Source: Nanobdellota archaeon (lineage in GTDB: Archaea; Nanobdellota; Nanobdellia; Pacearchaeales; GW2011-AR1). Taken from it: a stretch of 12,618 nt of DNA. Numbering within the stretch: the first letter of the stretch is position 1; each line of letters opens with the position of its first letter. Of the stretch, positions 5,823-12,618 are shown one piece after another. The DNA is taken from positions 1-12,618 of the forward strand of contig JAHIEM010000125.1 in NCBI GenBank assembly GCA_018901625.1. The letters are read 5' to 3'. The notes under the pieces were generated by a model that was not told the origin of the DNA, ran no database searches, and saw only the letters and a program-made list of their open reading frames with translations. Both the position numbers and the translations under genes were made by a program.

Positions 5823-6944
5823 ATGAGAGTTCTTCTGTCTAAAAATTCACGAAAAGAATTATTTTTACTTCTAAAAAAGAGATATAACTCTAAAAATTTT
5901 CCCGAATTGGCAGAAAAGATGAAAATTCCATTCAAAACAATAAAAAAATGGATGTATGCAGAATTATACATGCCAGATAAGATAATCCCAAAAGAATTTG
6001 AACAAATAGAGATAATTGACAAACAAGAAGACAATTGGGGGGCAGTTAAAGCAGGAAAGATTGGAGGAAAGAAAAGTGCAGAGTTATTAATGGCAAAACT
6101 TGGGAAAGAAAATTATTCAAAAATGATGCAAAAAAGAGGGAAGAAAGCAGTGAATACCTTGCTAAAAAGATATGGGATAAAAGAATTAACAAAAATGGCT
6201 GTTGAAGGAAAAAGAAAAAAGAGAGAAAACGAGAGTGTCATGCTTGAAAAAGAGAATGAAACCTATTTTACAAATGAGGAAATATTCTTAGATTGCAAAG
6301 AAATTACTTACACTTCAAACGATATAAAAAAGGGGATAATATTTCCTAAAAAAATGACTTCGGAACTTGCAGAAGAAATCGGAGTTCATTTAGGAGACGG
6401 ATGCTTATCTAAAAATAGAAATTATTTTTCCATTAAAACAAACAAAGAAGAAGAAGGGTATATGATATACTTATTTAGAATGTATAAAAAGTTATACAAT
6501 CTAGACCTGAAAATGATGAGACTTCCAAGTGTTGTTGGTTTCGAAGTCTGTTCTAAAGCACTGTGTGAATTTAAAAATAAAGTAATTGGTTTGCCCTACG
6601 GGGAAAAAATCCATAGAATAGAAGTGCCGAAAGCGATTCTAGACACCAAAAATAAAGAAGTCTATTACTCCCTGATTAAAGGATTATTTGATACAGATGG
6701 TTGCATATGCATTGTTAAAAGAAATAACAAAGACTACCCCATAGTTGCATTAAGCATAAAGTCTGAAAAATTAATTTTGCAAGTTAGTGAAATGTTGAAA
6801 AAGTTAGGATATATGGCTTTTCATAATAAGAATTATATAGCCTTGAACGGGGTAGTTATGTTCAAGAAATGGGCAAAAGAGATAGGTTCAAGTAATTCAA
6901 AAAACTTTGACAAATTAAGTAGGGCGAGTAGTATAACTGGATAG
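5823..6944 (+). CDS. Free-standing LAGLIDADG homing endonuclease overlapping tRNA-Arg
   Basis: This 373-residue protein has an N-terminal HTH-like segment (about 25-45, LAEKMKIPFKTIKKW) and a basic linker (about 73-135). The linker includes KAGKIGGKKSAELL, which resembles small DNA-contacting KGG-type motifs. A complete two-motif LAGLIDADG core follows: AEEIGVHLGDG at 183-193 (Asp192) and LIKGLFDTDG at 284-293 (Asp292). The C-terminus keeps the FKKWAKEIGSSN segment seen in related archaeal enzymes, then ends in RASSITG, which is encoded by the 5' end of a tRNA gene; the stop codon (6942-6944) lies in the tRNA D-arm. It has its own TATA box. The core is intact and probably active. A likely target is the neighbouring tRNA or its intron-less form, but that is inference. 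It lacks intein splice motifs. Confidence 0.85.
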   Translation: MRVLLSKNSRKELFLLLKKRYNSKNFPELAEKMKIPFKTIKKWMYAELYMPDKIIPKEFEQIEIIDKQEDNWGAVKAGKIGGKKSAELLMAKLGKENYSKMMQKRGKKAVNTLLKRYGIKELTKMAVEGKRKKRENESVMLEKENETYFTNEEIFLDCKEITYTSNDIKKGIIFPKKMTSELAEEIGVHLGDGCLSKNRNYFSIKTNKEEEGYMIYLFRMYKKLYNLDLKMMRLPSVVGFEVCSKALCEFKNKVIGLPYGEKIHRIEVPKAILDTKNKEVYYSLIKGLFDTDGCICIVKRNNKDYPIVALSIKSEKLILQVSEMLKKLGYMAFHNKNYIALNGVVMFKKWAKEIGSSNSKNFDKLSRASSITG

Positions 6945-7044
6945 TACGAGACCTTGCGGTGAGCAAGTTCGTGAGAGAAATTAAATCGATAACGAACGAG
7001 TTTGCGAATAGGTTTTAATCTGGGTTCAAGTCCCAGCCCGCCCG
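6922..7044 (+). tRNA. tRNA-Arg(GCG) with a BHB intron
   Basis: All arms fold. Acceptor GGGCGAG (6922-6928) pairs with CCCGCCC (7037-7043) except for one A6-C67 mismatch; the discriminator is G7044. D-arm GTAT/GTAC encloses AACTGGATA. The anticodon stem is AGACC (6949-6953) with GGTTT (7011-7015). The loop after splicing is TTGCGGA, anticodon GCG, reading Arg codon CGC. The variable loop is TAAT, and the T-arm is CTGGG-TTCAAGT-CCCAG. Spliced length is 73 nt. CCA is not encoded. The first 23 bases are also the 3' end of the LAGLIDADG gene, so any tRNA promoter lies inside that reading frame. Confidence 0.9.
6960..7009 (+). other. tRNA-Arg intron, 50 nt, canonical position 37/38
   Basis: Canonical bulge-helix-bulge. 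The 4-bp central helix is TTGC (6954-6957) with GCGA (7004-7007). The 3-nt bulges are GGT (6958-6960) and ATA (7008-7010), each cut after its second base by the splicing endonuclease. The inner helix is GAGC/GTTT, then an AA/GA internal loop, then six perfect pairs GTTCGT/ACGAAC, and a 19-nt A-rich loop. The exon ends give G37 and A38. The intron is far too short to encode the neighbouring endonuclease. Confidence 0.88.
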
Positions 7045-7089
7045 TCTTACAATAAGGAATTGACCGAGGTTCAAATCCTCGTGGGGGCG
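7045..7089 (+). tRNA. Orphan tRNA 3' half (split-tRNA half or pseudogene)
   Basis: Immediately after tRNA-Arg is a second perfect T-arm, CGAGG-TTCAAAT-CCTCG (7065-7081), followed by a 7-nt acceptor strand TGGGGGC and discriminator G7089. Upstream, TTGAC fits a variable loop and AGGAA (7055-7059) fits the 3' side of an anticodon stem. No D-arm or 5' acceptor strand (expected GCCCCCA or a wobble variant) exists within tRNA distance, and I find none followed by a D-arm elsewhere in the window. It could be the 3' half of a trans-spliced tRNA, as known in Nanoarchaeum, or a remnant left by recombination. The amino acid cannot be told because the anticodon is missing. Confidence 0.6.
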
Positions 7090-7251
7090 TGTTACCTTAG
7101 GTTAACATTAGCATGACTTTATGTGTAAAAATAAGCCTAAAATAGAGTAAATTTGGTTAAACGCTCCCGCAAGAGCGTTTATACAGCGAATATAAAATTT
7201 TTAGATGTAAAATTCGGGGGGCATTTCATTTAACTGGTACTCTGATAAGTA
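7090..7251. other. Non-coding gap between the tRNA locus and the convergent accessory operon
   Basis: No credible reading frame. It holds an imperfect hairpin just after the orphan tRNA half (7091-7106, with a one-base bulge), a strong hairpin at 7158-7181 and a six-G run in TTCGGGGGGC near 7213-7222. A weak GTACT/AGTAC inverted repeat lies across its right end. Transcripts converge here from both sides, so termination is the simplest role. Confidence 0.5.
7158..7181. terminator. Strong stem-loop, possible terminator or small RNA
   Basis: Nine perfect pairs, TAAACGCTC (7158-7166) with GAGCGTTTA (7173-7181), and a six-base loop CCGCAA. It is the most stable hairpin in the gap and relatively GC-rich for its surroundings. 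It sits between convergent units. Archaeal termination usually relies on T-tracts rather than hairpins, so a role as RNA element or recombination site remains possible. Confidence 0.4.
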
Positions 7252-10134
7252 CTATTTTGTTGAAATTAAAATAGCTGTTGAAATTGGTCTGGGGGAATAT
7301 TTAAGATTATTAATATTTTTATTAGCTGAATTTATTGTAGAACCTATGCTTAACAAATGATTATGGGCCCAAAAACATACGCTTCCCCCAGAATCCAATT
7401 CTAAGGCATCTAAAACATTATTTTTAAATCTTTTTTTGATAATTTTTGCAAGTTCAAAATGGGTCGCGCCTACACTTTCCACAGATCTACTATTTATGAT
7501 CAAAATTGCCATCTTGTTATTTTTTAGAGTACAAACAGCAGTTCTTGCTGTCCTTACCTCAGTAGAATCAATTTCAGCAAATTGAAATGCTTTAGATTCA
7601 TCAGTATCCCATTTTTCTTTTTTTAGATTTATAGAAATCTTTCCATGGTTAATTAATAAAGGTCCAGCTTCCATCATTGAATAAAATTTATTATAGTTAT
7701 CAATAATAAAAGAGATTTTAGAATTCATAGATACTGAATCGGAATAATCCTTTGTGGGGACCAATAAGGTATATGTCGGATTTAAGATATTTGAAATTTG
7801 ATTCTCCTCAAGTATTTCAATTACCCTATTAAATAAAAATTTTATTGCAATAAATCCCTTAGGAATTTTCTGAATTGGTTTTTCTACAGTATTTAGTATT
7901 ATCTTGCTCTTATCTAATTTTAAAGGATTTATTTGATCGGATTTTAAACTATAATTTATTTTACCAAATTTAATTGATAGGGCTATTTTTTTAAAATTTA
8001 ACCTTTCTATTTTTAGCCTACCCTTCAAATCTATTGCTAAGGCTGGGCGATTATTAAATAGTGGAAGGGAGATCAATTTTTGCCTAATTTTTAGTAACCC
8101 TAGGGGACTATTTAATAAGATATTCGGAAATTTGCGACTGTTTATTGTTCTATCATCAAGAAAATACCCCCCATTCCATCCAAGGATTACATTTTTATTA
8201 TTTTTTAAATTCTTCTTTTTAATTATTTTTTGTAATGAGCTTGCTTTGGGAAAGAAGCATATATCAAGATTATACTTTTTTTTAATATTAGAGATGATTG
8301 TAAAAACTCCTGATATTGGAGAACCATCCCGATTTTCATCTTCTATTATCTCTTTCTTTATGCCATCATCTAAAATATTAAAATTATTTTCAGAATATAG
8401 GGATTTATCATGAAGGTCTAAAATGGATTTATTGACTATGGGAAAACCTACAAATGGCGGACCTGTTGTTGTATGTCTTATTGCATAGCCATCACCGATT
8501 TTTAAACCTGAGATCGCAGCTAGACTTTCGCTTTTGATGTTTCCAATACTTATCCACCCAAGATTTAAACTACTTGAGGTTATTAACCCCTCCTCATCAA
8601 AAGAGCAGATTAGCCCATTCTTCCCATGTTTATTCAATACATTTAAGTATTTTTCTTCTATTTGAAATAAATTAACCCCCCCCGTTACTTGATCTGTTTT
8701 AATAATTTTTAATAAACCTAATTTTATTCCTTTTTTTAAAAAAGAATTATTTTTAATAATAAAATCGATAAATTCATGATCAACACTTTCATTAAATCTC
8801 TTTTTTTTTGATGAAAAGACATATATTGGTGCAGAAATACTTCTTTTTTTAATACGATTTTTTATGGGATTTAAAACAGACAAAACTAATGACTCTAAAG
8901 AACTTCCATCTAAAAAACAAAAAAGAGGGATAGTCACATCCTGAAGATTGTTTATTATTTTAATTGAATCATCAATTTTCAAAGGTGAATTAGTGGTTAA
9001 ATTTTTTATAAGGGATTTATAATCAGGAGCTATTTTTAATAATTTTTCTTGATAATCTTCCATTAATTTGTTTTTTTCTTTAGGTCCATAGAGTTCATCA
9101 ATGATCTGATTAACAATCCCCTTTAATTCAATTTCTGTAAAGTTCATGTATATTAGATCTTGACGACTGCGGTGCCTATATATAAATGAACAATCTGACA
9201 CGGCGTCAAGTATCTTATTTGATTTTAAGGAGAATATACTATCCAAAGCATTGTATAAAATCGCGTCTGATTCATAATTATTATGAGGTTTCATATTTTT
9301 AATAGAATCTTTAGCATAATCAAAAAACATTTTTCTAGTAATTTGTTCTTCTTTATCAAAGCTTATGCTATTTAGTAAAGATCTAGCTTTAGAAAAGTAA
9401 GCTAATTTGTTAATTCCGATTCTATAAGGTCTTCGTAAAAATAATTTATCCAAAAGACGAGAATGTTCTGGAGGATTATTTTTTTTGTATAATCTAAGAT
9501 ATTTTTCTGCAAGAGATGCGGAGTAAGTAGAACCGAGTTTTTTTATAAGATCATCTATCTTACAATTCTCCCCTAGACTATTGATAACTAATGCTGGATT
9601 TAAACCTCTATCCAAGAGCAATTGTTGATCATGATTATTCTCGCAGATATGCACACATAATTGAGATTGCCAGGGGAAAAATCTTTGTAAGTTGTTGGGT
9701 GTCTTTAACCACGATTGAAAAAAACAATTTGAGCTCCAATAACAAAAAACAGGATAACCTAAAAATTCGGAAAGAAGGTGTATTGCTATTAGATCAGTGA
9801 TATTTCTACAATTAAGACGAGATTGTTTTTTGAATGAGTTCTTAAATTTATTACAGGATTTACAAATATCTTTCCAGGAAAGATTTGATTTTTCTGTCAG
9901 TACGGAGTCTGACTTGGACTCGAACTTAATTTTAAGATAAATTCTTGGTAATTTTTTATAATTTTTGAAATTAAAATGACGGGCTGGTCTTGACGCTCTA
10001 ATCTTGTGTAACAATATACAAACTTCAAATTCATTTTTAATCTGAAGAGAATTCAAATATTTGAGGACTGCGCCTTTTTTTTCATTGATTATTTTATGAA
10101 TTGGCAGTAATTTATAATGATTTTCTTTGTGCAT
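7252..10134 (-). CDS. Large unknown protein with C-terminal NAGPA/DUF2233-type phosphodiester glycosidase domain
   Basis: A protein of 960 residues. The C-terminal part carries the signature of the phosphodiester glycosidase (NAGPA, DUF2233) family: NGGYF (654-658), MEAGPLLINHGK (821-832), RTARTAV (861-867) followed by a hydrophobic strand and NSRS, then DALELDSGGS (909-918). Known members remove a sugar from a sugar-phosphodiester. The first 540 or so residues match nothing I recognise; they include Cys-x2-Cys at 91-94 and a Cys/His cluster LCVHICENNH (159-168) that might bind metal. No signal peptide or membrane segment is visible, so it is probably cytoplasmic, unlike many relatives. It begins 39 nt after the radical SAM gene and is probably co-transcribed with it. 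No Shine-Dalgarno is seen. Codon use is strongly A+T-biased, yet an eight-G run (8676-8683) occurs inside the gene. Confidence 0.75.
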   Translation of the reverse strand: MHKENHYKLLPIHKIINEKKGAVLKYLNSLQIKNEFEVCILLHKIRASRPARHFNFKNYKKLPRIYLKIKFESKSDSVLTEKSNLSWKDICKSCNKFKNSFKKQSRLNCRNITDLIAIHLLSEFLGYPVFCYWSSNCFFQSWLKTPNNLQRFFPWQSQLCVHICENNHDQQLLLDRGLNPALVINSLGENCKIDDLIKKLGSTYSASLAEKYLRLYKKNNPPEHSRLLDKLFLRRPYRIGINKLAYFSKARSLLNSISFDKEEQITRKMFFDYAKDSIKNMKPHNNYESDAILYNALDSIFSLKSNKILDAVSDCSFIYRHRSRQDLIYMNFTEIELKGIVNQIIDELYGPKEKNKLMEDYQEKLLKIAPDYKSLIKNLTTNSPLKIDDSIKIINNLQDVTIPLFCFLDGSSLESLVLSVLNPIKNRIKKRSISAPIYVFSSKKKRFNESVDHEFIDFIIKNNSFLKKGIKLGLLKIIKTDQVTGGVNLFQIEEKYLNVLNKHGKNGLICSFDEEGLITSSSLNLGWISIGNIKSESLAAISGLKIGDGYAIRHTTTGPPFVGFPIVNKSILDLHDKSLYSENNFNILDDGIKKEIIEDENRDGSPISGVFTIISNIKKKYNLDICFFPKASSLQKIIKKKNLKNNKNVILGWNGGYFLDDRTINSRKFPNILLNSPLGLLKIRQKLISLPLFNNRPALAIDLKGRLKIERLNFKKIALSIKFGKINYSLKSDQINPLKLDKSKIILNTVEKPIQKIPKGFIAIKFLFNRVIEILEENQISNILNPTYTLLVPTKDYSDSVSMNSKISFIIDNYNKFYSMMEAGPLLINHGKISINLKKEKWDTDESKAFQFAEIDSTEVRTARTAVCTLKNNKMAILIINSRSVESVGATHFELAKIIKKRFKNNVLDALELDSGGSVCFWAHNHLLSIGSTINSANKNINNLKYSPRPISTAILISTK

Positions 10135-10173
10135 TATTTCATTTTTTTAAAATTTAATTTTCTATTTTTCATA

Positions 10174-12555
10174 TTAAATAAAATCCCATGAGCTTGGTTT
10201 TTTATAATCTGCTTTATCAAAAGCTTTCCAAAATTCAATAATTTCTTTATTGGTAAATGGTTTTTTCATTACTGCTCTTAATTCGGCTAGGAAGTTTTGT
10301 ACGCCGGTTAATTTATTATACACTGGAGCTTTTCTTTTGCCGGTTGCATAATCTCTGTGTAATTTTAATCTCTCTTTTGAAAACCAGGCATCATTCATTG
10401 TTTGAGTCATCAAATCACCCCATTTAGCACCTTCCCATTTGGACCCACATAATTCACTTAAAATATATCCCTCGCCAAGATGATTGAATGACGTAGCCCA
10501 GCCCGTAGAAAAACAGGCATGAGCTTTAGCACCTTCCCCAACAAGTTTTATGGCGTATACGTTTTTTTGTATAGTTAGGGTGGGAGATTTGGGTAGATTA
10601 GGCAGTACATACTTTTCTACCATTTTGGAGATATTACTAATATTTTCTGCCATCTTACCAGTTATTTCAGGAATCACAATGCCTTCTGAGTTATAATAAA
10701 TAAATTTGGGTCTAAAATGAGCAGAAAGTGGGAGTCTACCAGATAATTCATGTATTTCACTAATAAAATTGGCCATTCCAACATAACTTTCAGGAGATTC
10801 GTTACCTAATAAAACAAAAGAAAAACCAAATGAAGTATTTACTCCTGATTCTTTTATTGTATTAAGATAAAGCAGGACATTTTGTTTGACTATTTGCCAT
10901 GAACTCTTACCGTCACAAGGTTCAATATGATATTCTTTGTAGTGTTCTTCTTCAGATCCCGCATTAATACTCATTCGAATAAATTGTGGCGAAAGTTCTA
11001 CAATGTTCTTAATTTGCTGTTCCCTATTAGGAACAGTACCATTAGTATAGATTCCCAATTTTAGGCCGTTATCCTTGAATATTCTCGCGATTTTATCAAT
11101 TTCTGGATTCATAAATGGTTCTCCCCCTCCGGTCATTAAAACACTTTTAACACCAAAGTTTGCAAGTTCAGATGAAACTCTTTTTGCAATTTCCAGAGTA
11201 GTTAATGTTATATTCTTACTTTTATCCGCCTCTTCTCTGGCTTTGTTTGCCCTATAAGGGCAAAGACTACATCGAGCATTACAACTAAGGCTAGGCCAAA
11301 ACTCCGCAGTTACTGGTCTAATTAATTCATCCTTAAATTTTAAAAAATTTGTAAAATTCTCTCTATGCCATACTAACTTTAACCTTGCATCAGGAGTATA
11401 GGAAATTCCCCCAACAGAAAGTTCATCAATTAATTTTAGAACAGAACTTACCTTGGAAGAGATAGCTTTTTTATTTTCAAATAAATTAATTAAATTAGAA
11501 GGATTACAGCCGATGTTTTTTAATTTGCTGGATTCTAGATTCCAAGCAGCTATGCAATACCAACAATTTACAGTACATTTTACTTGCCTAGCCCAACCAA
11601 ACCAGGATGAAGTGCAATCAAGAAAAGTATTATTAAATTTCAATGATAGTAATGAGGTATTTTTTAATTTTGGTAATTTTGGTTCCCGATAGCAAACAAT
11701 TTTAATAAAATTTTTATCTCCCCGCGTCCAACCATAGGAATCCCCCCCTAGTTTTTTATCTGGAAGAAGCTCGCCTTTTACAAGCTGAATAGGGTATCCC
11801 ATTTGTTGTATAAAAGCTACATTCTTAGCTTTTATATTCTCATGGACTCGACAGGGATGATTTAAAATGTCCGAAACAGCGCAAATAGTTTTTCTATACA
11901 TCTTTACATTATTTTGCAGACATTCTTTCTCTAGTAAATTGATAAATTCTTCGCTATTAAACGCAGGTCTTCCCTCCAAAGTAACATCCTTAAAACCACG
12001 TGCGACTACTATTTGATGTCCTAATGAAGCTAGTTTAATTATAGGCTGAATAACCTTTAAATTATCATTTTTACCGGGGACTATTGGTCTAAGATATACT
12101 ACTACATGCTTTAGAACCTTACAAACCTTAAGATAATTTTTTTTGATTTTTTCAAAATTTAATGATTTATTCTCATCTAAACCAGTTATTGTCATAAACA
12201 ACCATATGTCTAATGGAGACTTTTTAAGAACCTTTATCTGAGAAGCATTTAAAAGAGACTTAGTCATTATTCCAACAGGACCTTGATGCTTTGATTTTTC
12301 TAAACTAACTATTTTTTCTAGTGTGTCTTCCCACTGTGTGGCCTGAAATGGATCACCTAGTTGGCAATTAATGGATACAGGTATATTTTTTAAAACATGG
12401 ATAATCCGCTCATTCATTTTTGTCTTACATTCAAGTATTTCAGATACTGCATAGACCCTATTCGATAAGGGTTTTTTAGGTTTATAATCCTTATCAATAT
12501 TTTTCTTGTTTTCAATAGTTCCACTCGGGGGGCACTTAACCACCCATTTTTCCAT
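10174..12555 (-). CDS. Radical SAM protein with two CX3CX2C motifs
   Basis: A protein of 793 residues. The second half is a standard radical SAM enzyme: C425-NAR-C429-SL-C432 for the 4Fe-4S cluster and SAM, then MTGGGEPFMNP (474-484) and GIYTNGT (501-507) of the barrel. Late cysteines Cys681 and Cys703 in a SPASM-like tail could hold another cluster. Before this lies another CX3CX2C, C327-TVN-C331-WY-C334. The region preceding that motif (about 50-290) itself looks barrel-like, with GDPFQATQWEDTL (68-79) resembling radical SAM sequence, but lacks a cysteine motif at its front. This may be a second, rearranged radical SAM domain or an auxiliary-cluster domain. It is the first gene of an apparent operon with the NAGPA-like gene, whose product or substrate it may modify. 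The ATG at 12555 lacks a TATA box at 26 nt; an AT-rich stretch lies farther up. A+T-rich codon use suggests transfer. Confidence 0.85.
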   Translation of the reverse strand: MEKWVVKCPPSGTIENKKNIDKDYKPKKPLSNRVYAVSEILECKTKMNERIIHVLKNIPVSINCQLGDPFQATQWEDTLEKIVSLEKSKHQGPVGIMTKSLLNASQIKVLKKSPLDIWLFMTITGLDENKSLNFEKIKKNYLKVCKVLKHVVVYLRPIVPGKNDNLKVIQPIIKLASLGHQIVVARGFKDVTLEGRPAFNSEEFINLLEKECLQNNVKMYRKTICAVSDILNHPCRVHENIKAKNVAFIQQMGYPIQLVKGELLPDKKLGGDSYGWTRGDKNFIKIVCYREPKLPKLKNTSLLSLKFNNTFLDCTSSWFGWARQVKCTVNCWYCIAAWNLESSKLKNIGCNPSNLINLFENKKAISSKVSSVLKLIDELSVGGISYTPDARLKLVWHRENFTNFLKFKDELIRPVTAEFWPSLSCNARCSLCPYRANKAREEADKSKNITLTTLEIAKRVSSELANFGVKSVLMTGGGEPFMNPEIDKIARIFKDNGLKLGIYTNGTVPNREQQIKNIVELSPQFIRMSINAGSEEEHYKEYHIEPCDGKSSWQIVKQNVLLYLNTIKESGVNTSFGFSFVLLGNESPESYVGMANFISEIHELSGRLPLSAHFRPKFIYYNSEGIVIPEITGKMAENISNISKMVEKYVLPNLPKSPTLTIQKNVYAIKLVGEGAKAHACFSTGWATSFNHLGEGYILSELCGSKWEGAKWGDLMTQTMNDAWFSKERLKLHRDYATGKRKAPVYNKLTGVQNFLAELRAVMKKPFTNKEIIEFWKAFDKADYKKPSSWDFI

Positions 12556-12618
12556 AATTTTTTAACCTAAATTGAGGAAAAATGCGGGGGCGTTGAACTA
12601 GCAATAAAAAAATAAAAA
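12556..12618 (-). promoter_or_regulatory. Leader and probable promoter region of the radical SAM operon
   Basis: Read on the minus strand, an A/T tract at the window edge (12604-12618, TTTTTATTTTTTTATT) precedes a GC-rich GCCCCCGC block and the start codon. If the tract holds the TATA box, the mRNA has a leader of about 25-30 nt, unlike the leaderless genes to the left. The promoter may continue outside the window. Confidence 0.35.

Noticed and set aside
7045..7089. Attachment-site scar proving that the right-hand region is an integrated element
   Set aside because: In the usual arrangement the element would lie on the side of the tRNA fragment that holds the housekeeping genes, and no matching intact tRNA or integrase is visible.
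12575..12597. Minus-strand GCCCCCG as the missing 5' acceptor strand for the orphan tRNA half
   Set aside because: It pairs well with TGGGGGC, but no T8, D-arm or anticodon stem follows; it is only the leader of the radical SAM gene.

Overview
The window looks like an archaeal chromosome, probably a small-genome DPANN-type lineage (Woesearchaeota/Pacearchaeota-like). The signs are: an archaeal translation factor (aIF2 alpha) with a Nop10-like reading frame downstream, an EndoQ-type PHP nuclease, a tRNA gene with a textbook bulge-helix-bulge intron, LAGLIDADG homing proteins, and TATA-like boxes centred about 25-27 nt upstream of ATGs with no Shine-Dalgarno sequence, which means mostly leaderless mRNAs. 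The exact lineage is inference.

Layout. 1-173: leader region with a 21-bp direct repeat and several hairpins. 174-1314 (+): aIF2 alpha, a 100-aa protein of unknown function built from a 40-residue duplication, and a very short Nop10-like frame. 1323-2741 (+): a free-standing LAGLIDADG protein with an N-terminal HTH and two C-terminal winged helices; its 3' end overlaps the next gene tail-to-tail. 2728-5175 (-): EndoQ with a 409-residue intein placed exactly at a PHP metal-site motif. 5176-5224: a 49-bp divergent promoter whose single AT-rich block can serve both EndoQ and ndk. 5225-5761 (+): nucleoside diphosphate kinase. 5823-6944 (+): a second free-standing LAGLIDADG protein whose stop codon lies inside the D-arm of the next gene. 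6922-7044 (+): tRNA-Arg(GCG) with a 50-nt intron. 7045-7089: an orphan tRNA 3' half. 7090-7251: non-coding, with a strong hairpin. 7252-12555 (-): a two-gene operon of a 793-aa radical SAM protein with two CX3CX2C motifs and a 960-aa protein ending in a NAGPA/DUF2233-type phosphodiester glycosidase domain.

Interpretation. The left part is a core information-processing and DNA-repair neighbourhood invaded three times by LAGLIDADG elements within about 5.6 kb: one intein and two free-standing genes. Each sits against, or inside, an essential or conserved gene. The right part (radical SAM plus NAGPA) is visibly more A+T-rich, has long G/C homopolymers, and lacks the TATA-at-26 spacing of the left genes. 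It looks like accessory DNA attached just beyond the tRNA locus. The best candidates for something undescribed are the radical SAM/NAGPA pair, the orphan tRNA 3' half and the endonuclease/tRNA overlap.
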